Shown: positions 19,688-29,911, counted from the stretch's first letter. The stretch: 64,000 nucleotides of DNA from Gynuella sunshinyii YC6258 (GCF_000940805.1 NZ_CP007142.1:124001-188000); one strand, 5' to 3'. A program made the numbers and translations. The notes: generated by a model not told the origin, from the sequence alone.

Positions 19688-21802
19688 GTGCAAACCATAG
19701 ATTCTTTAGCCGAAAAACTCAGCTCTTATCTACCTCCCGATCAGGTCAGTCTGGTGAGGAGAGCCTATTTTTTTGCTGAACAGGCACACGATGGTCAGCA
19801 CCGACGCTCGGGCGAGCCCTATGTGACCCACCCTCTCGCCGTCGCCGACATTTTGTCTTCCCTGAAAATGGATCATCAAAGCCTGATGGCGGCCATGCTG
19901 CATGATGTCATCGAGGATACTCAGGTAACCAAAGAGGCATTGAGCACTCAGTTCGGTCCGGAAGTCGGGGAACTGGTGGATGGCGTCTCCAAACTGACGC
20001 ACCTGGAATTTGAAACCAAGAAAGAAGAGCAGGCCGAAAATTTCCAAAAAATGGCGTTGGCCATGGCCAAAGACATCCGGGTCATTCTGGTCAAATTGGG
20101 GGACCGGCTCCATAACATGCGCACTCTCGGTCACATGCCCGCGGTCAAAAAACGCAGGATTGCCCGCGAGACTCTGGATATTTACGCTCCCATCGCCTTG
20201 CGCCTGGGACTCAATGATCTGCGGGTGGAACTGGAAGATCTGTGTTTCCGCTTCATTTATCCAATGCGCTCAACCCGGATAGAAAATGCGGTTAAAAAAA
20301 TCAGCGGCAATCGCCGGGAAGTGGTCAGCAAAATACAACAGGCACTATCGGATCACCTGGCTCAGGAAAACCTGCCCGGCAAAGTGATTGGCCGGGAAAA
20401 ACATCTGCTCAGCATTTATGAAAAAATGCGGGTTCAGGGCAAATCCTTCAGCGAACTGATGGATGTTTATGCGTTCAGGATCATCACGGACAAAGTCGAT
20501 ACCTGCTATCGAATACTCGGCGCCGTCCACAATTTCTATAAACCTATTCCCGGACGCTTCAAAGACTATATTGCAATCCCCAAAGCTAATGGTTATCAGA
20601 GTCTGCACACCACGTTGCTGGGATTGAATGGTGTTCCGATTGAAATTCAGATCCGTACCGATGATATGGAAGCTATGGCCAATAATGGTATTGCCGCTCA
20701 CTGGCTGTACAAAAGCGGTGAGGAAAATACCTTCAATCTGTCGCAGTCGCGCGCCAGGGCCTGGGTTAAAGGCCTGCTCGAAATGCAGCATCAGGCTGGT
20801 AATCCGCTGGAATTTATCGAAAACGTTAAAATCGATCTGTTCCCCGATGAGGTTTATGTCTTTACCCCCAAAGGCAAAATCATGGAGCTGCCCAAAGGGG
20901 CCACGGCAGTGGATTTTGCTTATGCCGTTCATACGGATATTGGTAATTGCTGCGTCGGATGTCTGGTCAACAAAAAAATCGCCCCGCTGTCACAACCTCT
21001 GGAAAGCGGCGATTCCATCAAGATTATTACCGCCTCCAATGCCCACCCGGATGCTTCCTGGCTAAATTTTGTCGTCACCGGCAAAGCCCGCAGTTCCATC
21101 CGCCATTATTTAAAACACCAGCGCCGCAGCGAATCCATCAATCTGGGCCAGCAGCTGCTGAGCAAGGCGTTGATGGCAATCAATATGAGTATCGACACAC
21201 TCGATCCGGACAAACTTCAACAGGTGTTGCAGGAATCCAATCTCAATACCTTCGAAGACCTGCTAGAGGATATCGGCCTTGGAAACCGGCTGGCATTCCT
21301 GATTGCCAGAAAACTCAGCACCGAAGCCAAAGTGAAATTGTCCAATGCTGATTTATCTGACTCCATGATGATTACCGGCAAAGAAGGCATGGCGCTACGC
21401 TATGCCAAGTGCTGTCGCCCGATCCCTGGTGATCCGATTATTGGGCTGATTACCGCCGGCAAGGGCATGGTGGTACATATCGAATCCTGCAACAACATTA
21501 CGGATGCCCGTAACGATTATGACCGAATTGTGCCCATGCGTTGGGACAAGGAAATGCACAGCGAGTTCATTGTCGAGTTACGAGTGGAACTGAAAAATCA
21601 ACGCGGGGTGATTGCTCATCTGGCAACTGCTGTGGCGTCTACAGATGCCAGCATCGAGGCGATTAATATCATCGAGAAGGACGTCACGACCGGACAGGTG
21701 AACATTTCCGTCGGGGTGACCGGCCGAATACATTTATCCAAGGTCATGCGACGAATTCGGGTATTGCGCGATGTGATCAAAGTACAGCGAATTAAAAACT
21801 GA
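19688..21802 (+). CDS. spoT: Bifunctional (p)ppGpp synthetase/hydrolase SpoT
   Basis: 704 residues; makes and degrades the stringent-response alarmone. The HD hydrolase domain occupies about residues 20-190 (HDGQHRRSGEPYVTHP, MLHDVIEDT, VKLGDRLHNMRTL). The synthetase domain spans about 230-350 (GRFKDYIAIPKANGYQSLHTT, EIQIRTDDMEAMANNGIAAHW). It is followed by TGS (VYVFTPKGKIMELPKGATAVDFAYAVHTDIG) and a C-terminal ACT domain. The hydrolase motif is intact, which distinguishes it from RelA. The start is a GTG; no in-frame ATG lies upstream, and the resulting N-terminus matches pseudomonad SpoT. Confidence 0.95.
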   Translation: MQTIDSLAEKLSSYLPPDQVSLVRRAYFFAEQAHDGQHRRSGEPYVTHPLAVADILSSLKMDHQSLMAAMLHDVIEDTQVTKEALSTQFGPEVGELVDGVSKLTHLEFETKKEEQAENFQKMALAMAKDIRVILVKLGDRLHNMRTLGHMPAVKKRRIARETLDIYAPIALRLGLNDLRVELEDLCFRFIYPMRSTRIENAVKKISGNRREVVSKIQQALSDHLAQENLPGKVIGREKHLLSIYEKMRVQGKSFSELMDVYAFRIITDKVDTCYRILGAVHNFYKPIPGRFKDYIAIPKANGYQSLHTTLLGLNGVPIEIQIRTDDMEAMANNGIAAHWLYKSGEENTFNLSQSRARAWVKGLLEMQHQAGNPLEFIENVKIDLFPDEVYVFTPKGKIMELPKGATAVDFAYAVHTDIGNCCVGCLVNKKIAPLSQPLESGDSIKIITASNAHPDASWLNFVVTGKARSSIRHYLKHQRRSESINLGQQLLSKALMAINMSIDTLDPDKLQQVLQESNLNTFEDLLEDIGLGNRLAFLIARKLSTEAKVKLSNADLSDSMMITGKEGMALRYAKCCRPIPGDPIIGLITAGKGMVVHIESCNNITDARNDYDRIVPMRWDKEMHSEFIVELRVELKNQRGVIAHLATAVASTDASIEAINIIEKDVTTGQVNISVGVTGRIHLSKVMRRIRVLRDVIKVQRIKN

Positions 21803-21882
21803 GCGCCTGACCACTGCTGCTCAGGTCAAACAGCTTAAGGCAGGATGCTGTTACCTAAAATCAAATCCAACAGGATAATTTC

Positions 21883-22737
21883 ATGAACAACGATTCATTT
21901 TTTACTGAAATCTGGACGCCGGAAGGGTCGGCTTTTTCTCTGGAAATCGAAGAAAAACTCCATGAAGAGCAGAGTGAATTTCAAAAAATTGAGATTTACC
22001 GTACCAGGCATTGGGGTAATCTGATGGTACTGGATGGCTGCTACATGGTGACCGACCGGGACAATTTTCTGTATCACGAAATGATGACCCATCCTGTTCT
22101 GTTCACTCATACCAATCCACGCAAGGTAGTGGTTATCGGGGGCGGAGACTGCGGTGCACTCAAAGAAGTACTGAAACACCCGAATGTCACCGAAGCATGG
22201 CAGGTGGAGATCGACGAACGGGTTACCCGCCTGTCGGAACAGTATTTTCCTGACCTGTGCAGCTCCAACAGTGACCCACGGGCGCACTTTTATTTCGGAG
22301 ACGGCATCCAATGGATCAAGGATGCTGAACCAGGTTCCATAGATATCATCATTGTTGATTCCACTGATCCGGTTGGTCCGGCCGAGGGACTGTTTAACAA
22401 GGCCTTTTTTGAAACCTGCCTGCGGGCTTTGGGCGATAACGGCATTCTGGTGCAACAGAGTGAATCGCCACTGTTTCACAGCCAGACCATTATTCGGGAC
22501 ATGATCGCCGAGATGCGTCAGGCGGGATTCTGCCATTTTCAGACCCTGCCATTTCCCCAGCCGATTTATCCATCCGGTTGGTGGAGTTGCACCATGGCGT
22601 CTAAGAATGTATCGGTCAACGAGTTCCGTTACGATCACGCACAGGAAAAAGTCTTTGCGACCCACTACTACAATGCAGACTTACACCGCGGAGCAATGGC
22701 ATTGCCTGAGTTCATGAAACGGGACCTCGAACAATAA
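21883..22737 (+). CDS. speE: Spermidine synthase (polyamine aminopropyltransferase)
   Basis: 284 residues; transfers aminopropyl from decarboxylated S-adenosylmethionine to putrescine. It has the N-terminal beta domain (LVLDGCYMVTDRDNFLYHEMMTH), then GGGDCGALKEVLKH (the cofactor loop, with Cys as in pseudomonad SpeE) and the catalytic IIIVDSTDPVGPAEGLF. An ATG follows AGGATAATTTC. It stands as a single gene after spoT. Confidence 0.93.
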   Translation: MNNDSFFTEIWTPEGSAFSLEIEEKLHEEQSEFQKIEIYRTRHWGNLMVLDGCYMVTDRDNFLYHEMMTHPVLFTHTNPRKVVVIGGGDCGALKEVLKHPNVTEAWQVEIDERVTRLSEQYFPDLCSSNSDPRAHFYFGDGIQWIKDAEPGSIDIIIVDSTDPVGPAEGLFNKAFFETCLRALGDNGILVQQSESPLFHSQTIIRDMIAEMRQAGFCHFQTLPFPQPIYPSGWWSCTMASKNVSVNEFRYDHAQEKVFATHYYNADLHRGAMALPEFMKRDLEQ

Positions 22738-22887
22738 CAATAAAGAGTGTGGGCGGTTTCACAATTCAGTAACCGCTCACCCGACAGATTGAACTCACCG
22801 TCCGGAAACACTGTCTAAGTCACCGCAAATAAGGTATTAACTACCGACCATAACTACAAATACCATTAGAAAACCGAGGAGAAAGCG

Positions 22888-23661
22888 TTGCGTTATTTAT
22901 TCATTATTTTATTCACCTTTATTTCGGTTCTGTCGCAAGCCGCGAATCTCGATCCGGAAATGGAAAAACTGATACAGCAGCGTATCGATGAGCGCTGGCA
23001 GCAATTGTTGGAAAGCGATGAGTTCAAAAACAAAGTCAGAGAAGGCATTCTGGCATTTATCGACGAACAGAAGCCGGATGAAGGCAATCCTGCCAACGTT
23101 CGTGTGGTAGACCCTGAGAAAGATCATATTAAAGGCGACCCTAAAGCCCCTCTCACACTGGTGGAATATTCAGATTTCGAATGCCCGTTCTGCAAGCGCT
23201 TCCACGAAACCATGGTAAAAGTAACGGACAAGTATTCTCAGGTTAATTGGGTATATCGCCATTTCCCATTGGATATGCACAACCCCGGAGCCCAGAAACA
23301 GTCAGAAGCGTCAGAGTGCGTTGCAGAACTCGGCGGCAACGATAAATTCTGGGAATTTACCGATGCCATTTATGAGCGCACCCGCTCGAACGGACATGGC
23401 TTTCCGCTGGATCAACTGGCACCTCTGGCCAAAGAAATTGGTGTCGACGGTTCAGCATTCCAGGATTGTTATGATTCAGGCAAATATCGTCAGAAAGTAC
23501 TGGATGATACCCAAAACGGTATGGAAGCCGGTGTAACAGGTACCCCTAAAACCTTCCTGATCCATCATGAATCAGGTGCAGTGGTACCCATCAATGGTGC
23601 TCAACCATTTGAAACCATCGATAAAATGCTGACAGAAATGATTGAGAAACTGAATCTGTAA
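22888..23661 (+). CDS. Periplasmic DsbA-family thiol oxidoreductase
   Basis: 257 residues with a signal peptide (LFIILFTFISVLSQA), a charged helical N-terminal section of about 70 residues, then a DsbA/thioredoxin fold. The active site is CPFC in YSDFECPFCKRFHE (about residue 99), and the cis-proline loop is GVTGTPKTFL. It resembles the DsbA/DsbG/ScsC-like proteins with an N-terminal oligomerisation stalk, so it may be a disulfide isomerase; that is inferred. The start is TTG with GAGGAG seven bases upstream; no ATG gives a leader. Confidence 0.85.
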   Translation: MRYLFIILFTFISVLSQAANLDPEMEKLIQQRIDERWQQLLESDEFKNKVREGILAFIDEQKPDEGNPANVRVVDPEKDHIKGDPKAPLTLVEYSDFECPFCKRFHETMVKVTDKYSQVNWVYRHFPLDMHNPGAQKQSEASECVAELGGNDKFWEFTDAIYERTRSNGHGFPLDQLAPLAKEIGVDGSAFQDCYDSGKYRQKVLDDTQNGMEAGVTGTPKTFLIHHESGAVVPINGAQPFETIDKMLTEMIEKLNL

Positions 23662-23677
23662 TGCCTTTTCAAACAAA

Positions 23678-23697
23678 GGTGCCGCTGTCGCGGCACC
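23678..23697. terminator. Shared hairpin between the DsbA-like gene and glnK
   Basis: GGTGCCGC / GCGGCACC, perfect 8-bp stem with loop TGTC, between two convergent genes. It can end transcription from both sides. Confidence 0.65.
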
Positions 23698-23701
23698 AGC
23701 C

Positions 23702-24133
<432 letters not shown>

Positions 24134-24150
24134 TTAACCGTAGTACTGGC

Positions 24151-25389
24151 TTACTTACCTGCACCGGTGAATTCAGGGTATGCGTCCATACCGCACTCGG
24201 CGATATCCACACCTTCGTATTCTTCCTCTTCGGAAACCCGAATCCCCATGACAGCCTTCAGAATTGCCCAGACAATCAGTGATACCACGAACACCCAGAC
24301 AAAAATGGTAAGCGCACCAACCAGCTGTACAAAGAAGCTGGTTCCTTCGGCAGTAATTGGCACGATCATCAAACCAAAGAAACCGGCAACACCATGAACA
24401 GAGATCGCACCAACCGGATCATCAATTTTCAACTTGTCGATCACGACGATAGAAAACACCACAATCACTCCGGCAATGGCACCAAACAAGGTAGCCAGTA
24501 CAGGCGATGGCGTATCCGGGCTGGCAGTAATAGCAACCAGACCAGCAAGCGCTCCGTTGAGAGCCATGGTCAGGTCAGCCTTTTTGAACATGAGCCGAGC
24601 CAGAATCAGCGCAGCAACACAGCCACCGGCAGCGGCCATATTGGTGTTGACGATAATCAAAGCCACGGCATTCGCATCAGTAACTGATGAAACCACCAGC
24701 TGTGAACCACCATTGAAGCCGAACCATCCCAACCACAGGATAAACGTACCCAGTGTAGCCAGCGGCAGATTGGCACCGGGAATCGCATTGATTTCACCGT
24801 TTTTGCCATACTTGCCTTTACGGGCACCCAGCAACATGACACCCGCCAAAGCAGCAGACGCACCGGCCAAGTGAACAATGCCTGAGCCGGCAAAATCCTT
24901 AAAGCCCAAACCGTCATCACCCATCAGAGCGTACATTCCGAAAACAGAGCCGGCTCCCCAGGTCCACTTGCCTTCCATCGGATAGATAAACGCAGTCATC
25001 ACCACCGCAAACGCCAGGAATGCCCACAGTTTCATGCGCTCGGCAACGGCACCAGACACGATTGACATGGCTGTAGCCACAAACACAACCTGGAAGAAGA
25101 AGTCAGCAGAAGGCGCATAGGTGCTGCCACCATCGGCACCGCTTCCCATGATGCCAGAAAGGAAATACCCAGCACTTCCATACATGATCGAATAGCCGCA
25201 AACCATATACATGATGCAGGCAATCGCATACAACACGATATTTTTAGTCAGAATTTCGACTGTATTTTTACTGCGAACCAGACCTGCCTCAAGCATGGCA
25301 AAGCCCGCAGCCATCCACATTACCAGTGCACCCATCACCAGAAAATAAAATGTATCCAGGGCGTATTTAATCGGAAATAATTCTTCCAT
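24151..25389 (-). CDS. amtB: Ammonium transporter
   Basis: 412 residues with about eleven membrane helices; conducts ammonium/ammonia across the inner membrane. Family landmarks include MWMAAGFAMLEAGLVRSKN near the N-terminus, DFAGSGIVHLAGASAAL (with the conserved pore His), WFGFNGGSQL, and the second pore His in ISVHGVAGFFG. It lies 26 bases downstream of a PII gene in the standard glnK-amtB operon, with which it should form the AmtB-GlnK blocking complex. Expression is expected to depend on the sigma-54 promoter at 25900-25915. Confidence 0.95.
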   Translation of the reverse strand: MEELFPIKYALDTFYFLVMGALVMWMAAGFAMLEAGLVRSKNTVEILTKNIVLYAIACIMYMVCGYSIMYGSAGYFLSGIMGSGADGGSTYAPSADFFFQVVFVATAMSIVSGAVAERMKLWAFLAFAVVMTAFIYPMEGKWTWGAGSVFGMYALMGDDGLGFKDFAGSGIVHLAGASAALAGVMLLGARKGKYGKNGEINAIPGANLPLATLGTFILWLGWFGFNGGSQLVVSSVTDANAVALIIVNTNMAAAGGCVAALILARLMFKKADLTMALNGALAGLVAITASPDTPSPVLATLFGAIAGVIVVFSIVVIDKLKIDDPVGAISVHGVAGFFGLMIVPITAEGTSFFVQLVGALTIFVWVFVVSLIVWAILKAVMGIRVSEEEEYEGVDIAECGMDAYPEFTGAGK

Positions 25390-25415
25390 CCTAAGTCTCC
25401 TAATTCTTTTTCTGC

Positions 25416-25790
<375 letters not shown>

Positions 25791-25899
25791 CTACACGGAC
25801 AAGTGCGCTTGGCCGGACCGGTTAACTATGCAACCTCCAACAACATTGATTGCTTGAAGTGCACGAATTCAACGGTATCGCTACTCACAGAGGTCAAAT

Positions 25900-25915
25900 T
25901 GCAGCTACTGTGCCA
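25900..25915 (-). promoter_or_regulatory. Sigma-54 (RpoN) promoter for glnK-amtB
   Basis: Minus strand TGGCACAGTAGCTGCA matches the sigma-54 consensus TGGCAC-N5-TTGCA, with the invariant GG and GC at the correct spacing. The start point would lie about 12 bp downstream, near 25889, giving a leader of about 135 bases. Confidence 0.8.
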
Positions 25916-25990
25916 ATCCAAATATGCCAGTAAAATCAACGGATTGGCCGGACCATGACGATGATCACAAAGATCAAAGCATTATTATTA

Positions 25991-26027
25991 GCACCATAAC
26001 GGTGCAGTACGCTCCTACCGTGGCACC
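25991..26027. promoter_or_regulatory. NtrC enhancer site(s) for glnK-amtB
   Basis: GCACCATAACGGTGC at 25991-26005 is a perfect palindrome matching the NtrC consensus (GCACC-N5-GGTGC). A weaker site, GCTCCTACCGTGGC, begins 20 bp further on. The main site lies about 110 bp upstream of the predicted sigma-54 start, the usual enhancer distance. The weaker site lies close to the start of ubiK. Confidence 0.7.
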
Positions 26028-26053
26028 ATGAACACTCATTTAAGGAACTACCA

Positions 26054-26296
26054 ATGAACATACCTGAAGACCTGATTACAGATTTCACTGCCAAAGCGGG
26101 CAAATTGCTGGAAGGTTCTGGCCAGGATCTGAAAAACAACATGTCTTCATTACTGCAAAGCCTGATTGGCAGGCTGGACCTGGTTAGCCGGGAGGATTTT
26201 GAGATTCAGCAGAAAGTGTTGATGAAAACGCGGGAAAAAGTTGAACAACTTAACAAACAGGTGGAACAACTTGAACAAAGACTGAATCATCCATGA
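26054..26296 (+). CDS. ubiK: Ubiquinone biosynthesis accessory factor UbiK (YqiC family)
   Basis: 80 residues, MNIPEDLITDFTAKAGKLLE, ending in a long heptad coiled coil (REDFEIQQKVLMKTREKVEQL). This is the BMFP/YqiC/UbiK family, which associates with UbiJ to assist aerobic ubiquinone synthesis. AAGGA precedes the ATG. It lies divergent from glnK, as in pseudomonads. Confidence 0.85.
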   Translation: MNIPEDLITDFTAKAGKLLEGSGQDLKNNMSSLLQSLIGRLDLVSREDFEIQQKVLMKTREKVEQLNKQVEQLEQRLNHP

Positions 26297-26382
26297 AAAT
26301 ATCCTCGACCCACTTCTAGCCTGACAGCCGATTCTGCTAACGTTCACCCGACTTTACCGGTTAAGTATAACGATTAAACAAT

Positions 26383-26961
26383 ATGACATTCAGAACCATT
26401 TCCGTTATCGGCCTTCTATTGCTGTCTTTCTTATGCCACGGTAGAGACTCTTTCTTCTCAACCCCTTCCAATACCAGTTGGTTTGGCGGCCCACAGCTCA
26501 AATACGCGGAAATAGGCGACGACGGTCGTTTCATGCTGGGTGCCAAAGGCGGGACCGTTTTCGGTAACGATATCCATGCTTTTTATATTGGTGGGGCCGG
26601 GTACGGAATGCTAGAACCAGTTTCGATCGCAGACTCTGAAGACTACACCTTTGTTTACGGTGGCCTGATTCTGGGATACGCCTATCAACCGGAAAAACTC
26701 GTGCACTGGAAAAGCGAGTGCCTGTTAGGGGCTGGCAATATTACCATTCTGGACGACAACAGAGTCAAAGGTGACAAAAACTACGGTGTGCTGTTGGGTG
26801 AGTTGTATAGCGGAGCGGAGTTCAACGTAACCGATTTTCTGCAGGTAGGCATCGGCGCCTTTTATCGACTGTCAACCGAACCGGATCATGAAGGTATTTC
26901 CGCAGATGATCTTTCCGGCCCCGGTATCAGCATTGATTTCGAATTCGGCTATTTTCATTGA
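26383..26961 (+). CDS. Predicted outer-membrane beta-barrel protein
   Basis: 192 residues. A signal peptide (ISVIGLLLLSFLCHG) is followed by alternating hydrophobic/polar stretches with many Gly and aromatics (FYIGGAGYGML, YTFVYGGLILGYAYQP, LQVGIGAFYRL, GPGISIDFEFGYFH). The C-terminal pattern ending in aromatic-x-His fits an outer-membrane barrel of about eight strands. I do not recognise a specific family. The following gene is similar in character, but each has its own leader and a 150-base gap separates them. Confidence 0.6.
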   Translation: MTFRTISVIGLLLLSFLCHGRDSFFSTPSNTSWFGGPQLKYAEIGDDGRFMLGAKGGTVFGNDIHAFYIGGAGYGMLEPVSIADSEDYTFVYGGLILGYAYQPEKLVHWKSECLLGAGNITILDDNRVKGDKNYGVLLGELYSGAEFNVTDFLQVGIGAFYRLSTEPDHEGISADDLSGPGISIDFEFGYFH

Positions 26962-27111
26962 GTTATTTCGAGTTTCCAGCAATTGACTGGTCACTCAAAA
27001 TATGGAAACAAGCCTTACATCATTGTTTTCTCATACCAGCATCTTTCCGTATGACCTGCGGGCAGGTGCAAGCACGAAAACCTTCAGGAAAACCACAAAC
27101 AGGATATTAAA

Positions 27112-27675
27112 ATGAAAAAAGTAATTGCTGCTTTCGCGCTAACGTCTGTTTCTGTATTTGGCATAACGGCTAATCTGGGAGAAAACTTCGAACCAGGCGG
27201 TTTTGCATTACAGGGATCAGTCAATATTGAGTCCAACGATAACGACAGCGTTTTTTACGCGGATCCAGGTGTGTTGTTCAACCTCTCCCATGAACTGGGT
27301 ATCAGCGGTGGAGCCATTCTTGAATCACATGATGACTGGACCAAAGTCGGTGTTCAGGGAGGCGCGGTATATCGCCTGCCTTACAACCATGCAGCCGTAT
27401 CCGGACTGGTACACGAAGTAGGTGCCGATGCGTCACTGTATAACATCTCTCCTGACGAGGGTGACAGTAAAAGCTATCTGACTATTACCCCTTATTACCA
27501 AGGCAACTATTACATCACTCCCCGGGTAGCGGTGTACGGCAAGGTCAGAGCGCTTGATATCAATGTCTTTGGTGACAACGTTGACACGATTGATACCTAT
27601 CTGGCGGTATCTGTTGGTATCCGTTATTCCCTTGCCTTCAGAGACATGAACTGGGCACCTTTCTTCGCTAAATAA
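27112..27675 (+). CDS. Predicted small outer-membrane beta-barrel protein
   Basis: 187 residues with signal peptide (KVIAAFALTSVSVFGITA). The mature part alternates in a barrel-like way: GGFALQGSVNIES, GVQGGAVYRLPYN, SYLTITPYYQGNYYI, TYLAVSVGIRYSLAF. It ends with Phe-Phe-Ala-Lys rather than a strict terminal aromatic. Function unknown. It is convergent with the TrmB-like regulator, with stop codons six bases apart. Confidence 0.6.
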   Translation: MKKVIAAFALTSVSVFGITANLGENFEPGGFALQGSVNIESNDNDSVFYADPGVLFNLSHELGISGGAILESHDDWTKVGVQGGAVYRLPYNHAAVSGLVHEVGADASLYNISPDEGDSKSYLTITPYYQGNYYITPRVAVYGKVRALDINVFGDNVDTIDTYLAVSVGIRYSLAFRDMNWAPFFAK

Positions 27676-27680
27676 ACGAT

Positions 27681-28427
27681 TTAAAGACGCTCCCACAGGG
27701 TGTCAAACAACAACTGCTGAGTTGTGACCAACGGCGCCGACTCGATCACTGTCGCCGTTGGTATATCTCCCTGACTGAGCGATATCATCGCCAGCTTGGG
27801 GGGATAAATTGCGATATAAGCAGCAGCCTCTCCCAATCCTCCAAGGTTGATCCACTTTCGTTCTGATAATTCTGCATTCTCACCACCATCACCAATGGCA
27901 ATGACCCGGACCTTGATGCCGGCCCGAACCCGCTGCCGGGTGTAGTTCGGAAAGGGTCGATAGAGAAAGTTGCGGATTAACTTGGTTGAAAACACGCAAT
28001 ATTGTTTATCTGGCGTGGCAGCGACGGTATTGAGAATATCCTTAAGCACCAGTTCCAATCCGTCATCACCTTCATAGTAATGAACATTGGTGTTGACCTG
28101 CTCAGGCTTCAGTGAATTGAGCGCCGGAATAATCTGACTCTGCAACTGCTGTATTGCGGTATGTACATTTCGTTGCTGCTGCTCTGCCAAATCAAGCAAT
28201 CTGGCAGGCGGTTCGGCACTGAAAAACTTGCGCTTGCCTCGCGGGAAATAACTGACAATGCCTTTATCATGCATCCTTTTCAGCAATTCATACGCGGTTC
28301 CTCTATTCAGACGCGCTTTGTCAGCGATATCCCTGATAGAAGCCGGACCATACTCCAGCAACGCAAAATAGATGCGGCTCTCCCGCGGCTCGATTCCCAA
28401 TGTCTGTAGTACTTCAATCGTTTGCAT
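27681..28427 (-). CDS. TrmB-family-like transcriptional regulator
   Basis: 248 residues. An N-terminal winged helix (LQTLGIEPRESRIYFALLEYG, then SIRDIADKARLNRGTAYELLKRMHDKG and a wing at YFPRGKRKFFSAE) is typical of TrmB/MarR-like regulators. It is followed by a coiled linker (LLDLAEQQQRNVHTAIQQL) and a C-terminal domain of the TrmB phospholipase D-like type. The ligand and targets are unknown; the neighbouring genes give no strong hint. Confidence 0.7.
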   Translation of the reverse strand: MQTIEVLQTLGIEPRESRIYFALLEYGPASIRDIADKARLNRGTAYELLKRMHDKGIVSYFPRGKRKFFSAEPPARLLDLAEQQQRNVHTAIQQLQSQIIPALNSLKPEQVNTNVHYYEGDDGLELVLKDILNTVAATPDKQYCVFSTKLIRNFLYRPFPNYTRQRVRAGIKVRVIAIGDGGENAELSERKWINLGGLGEAAAYIAIYPPKLAMISLSQGDIPTATVIESAPLVTTQQLLFDTLWERL

Positions 28428-28674
28428 CTGCGAATTTAAAACATTCCATTCATAATTAAGACACTAAGGTTGATACAACTCACATGCCTGCATAGTCGTT
28501 AAAATAATTCGGCAATAAAAGCTGACAAATCAGGTTTTTACAGCTTGTATTATTAGTGTTGGTAATTGTTCAGCAAAGCACAATAATCAAATAGATAACA
28601 TGTAAAAGCATGCGTAACACATTAACGCATAAACAATTAATAAACACGACAGTAAATGGTTTGGAGAGAAGTGG

Positions 28675-29064
28675 ATGGCCTACGAGAGTTTAAAAGCCCT
28701 GGGGATAGAAGATGTCGATTCAATCGAAAAATACACCCTGCGAACGGAAGCAGACTACGATATTCTGAAAATTTATCATCACAAGCGCAAAGGAGAGTTG
28801 TTTGCCCGTAGCGAGAAGTTTAAATATCCACGCCAACACAAACGTGTAAAAGTGGATGGTGGTACAGGGGATATGGAGGAGTTTTCTGAAATCGCCCCCT
28901 CTCTGCGTTATGTCATGGAAGAACTGGACCAGATTGAACGATTTGGCAGCACTCACAAAGATCTGAAATCCAAGATCCTTAAAGACCTGCGCCACCTCGA
29001 AAAAGTGGTTACCAATAAAATCGCCGAAATTGAAGCGGATCTCGAAAAACTGGAACATCCCTGA
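28675..29064 (+). CDS. DUF3461 family protein
   Basis: 129 residues: SLKALGIEDVDSIEKYTLR, DILKIYHHKRKGELFARSEKFKYPR, and a C-terminal helical coiled coil. The pattern fits the DUF3461 family found in pseudomonads and relatives; function unknown. It is cytoplasmic, with no leader. GGAGAGAAG precedes the ATG. It is preceded by a 247-base AT-rich stretch that holds its promoter. Confidence 0.7.
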   Translation: MAYESLKALGIEDVDSIEKYTLRTEADYDILKIYHHKRKGELFARSEKFKYPRQHKRVKVDGGTGDMEEFSEIAPSLRYVMEELDQIERFGSTHKDLKSKILKDLRHLEKVVTNKIAEIEADLEKLEHP

Positions 29065-29144
29065 GCTGCATGGTCACTCAGTGTCCGTGACGCCTACGAG
29101 CGATTCTGAAACCGCTTAACATGCGGACAATTATGCGCCACATC

Positions 29145-29170
29145 AACCCGGCAACCTTCACCGCCGGGTT
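29145..29170. terminator. Hairpin between convergent DUF3461 and thioesterase genes
   Basis: AACCCGGC / GCCGGGTT, 8-bp stem with a ten-base loop, between convergent genes. It is probably bidirectional. Confidence 0.5.
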
Positions 29171-29183
29171 AACCATCGACCGG

Positions 29184-29579
29184 TTAGTCCTTCGGTAGCG
29201 CCCGAATGCGACGATCAGCGTCTATGGCAACATATACAAATTCGGCTTCCGTCACTTTCTGTCTGACTTCATCTTCCGGCATACGGCTCCAGACTTCCAC
29301 ATTGATACGAATGGAGCTTCTGCCAATGTGGACGATTTTGGCGTAACAGCACACTACCGATCCGATCTTCACTGGTCTGACAAATGACATCTCACCAATG
29401 GCCATCGTGGTCGTTCTGCCTTTTGCCAGACGACCCGCTGCAATCGCCGCAGCCGCGTCCATTTGAGTCACCAACCAGCCTCCGGAGATGTCACCACAGG
29501 CATTGGCATCTTTAGGCATGGCTGTTACACGCAATATCAATTCTCCGACCGGAACCGGATCAAGCTCATCTTCAGTCAC
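29184..29579 (-). CDS. yciA: Acyl-CoA thioesterase (YciA-like hotdog fold)
   Basis: 131 residues with the hotdog core GDISGGWLVTQMDAAAAIAA (catalytic Asp in QMDAA), GEMSFVRPVKIGSVV and SIRINVEVWS. This pattern matches YciA-type thioesterases that hydrolyse acyl-CoAs. The start is GTG with AAGGA six bases upstream. It is a single gene divergent from pstS. Confidence 0.85.
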   Translation of the reverse strand: MTEDELDPVPVGELILRVTAMPKDANACGDISGGWLVTQMDAAAAIAAGRLAKGRTTTMAIGEMSFVRPVKIGSVVCCYAKIVHIGRSSIRINVEVWSRMPEDEVRQKVTEAEFVYVAIDADRRIRALPKD

Positions 29580-29662
29580 AATGTATCCTTAAATTTAAAA
29601 CAACAATTAGATTCTTATTCTGACTGCCAAAGTATCAGATCCACTGTTTTAAGCCACTTTGA

Positions 29663-29680
29663 CAGTCACAAATCAGTCAT
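29663..29680 (+). promoter_or_regulatory. Distal Pho box
   Basis: CAGTCACAAATCAGTCAT, two 7-base CAGTCAY repeats separated by four bases, fits the PhoB binding site. It lies about 230 bp upstream of pstS and about 85 bp from the divergent thioesterase start. Confidence 0.6.
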
Positions 29681-29807
29681 AAAAGGCATTTTTTTCAAAC
29701 ATTTGCGCCTTCATTCCAGACTTTGACAAATACCAAAATTTTAACTTTTCTCATTATTTCTGGTGCCAACCGGCCAGAACCGGCAGACATTTAATCATTT
29801 GTTATAC

Positions 29808-29825
29808 TTGTCATGAAAATGTCAC
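29808..29825 (+). promoter_or_regulatory. Proximal Pho box of pstS
   Basis: TTGTCATGAAAATGTCAC, a 7-4-7 direct repeat matching PhoB sites, about 87 bp upstream of the pstS start. This supports phosphate-starvation control of the pst operon. PhoB/PhoR themselves are not in the window. Confidence 0.75.
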
Positions 29826-29911
29826 AAATGTTTTTTACCTTAGCTCCCGTAGTAGCGGTATGAGCGCCACAGCCATACGAATTAGCACATATTCTAACAA
29901 TGGGATCAGTT

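Noticed and set aside
21895..22665. 256-codon minus-strand frame opposite speE
   Set aside because: It lies entirely within the strongly identified speE gene and has no domain features.
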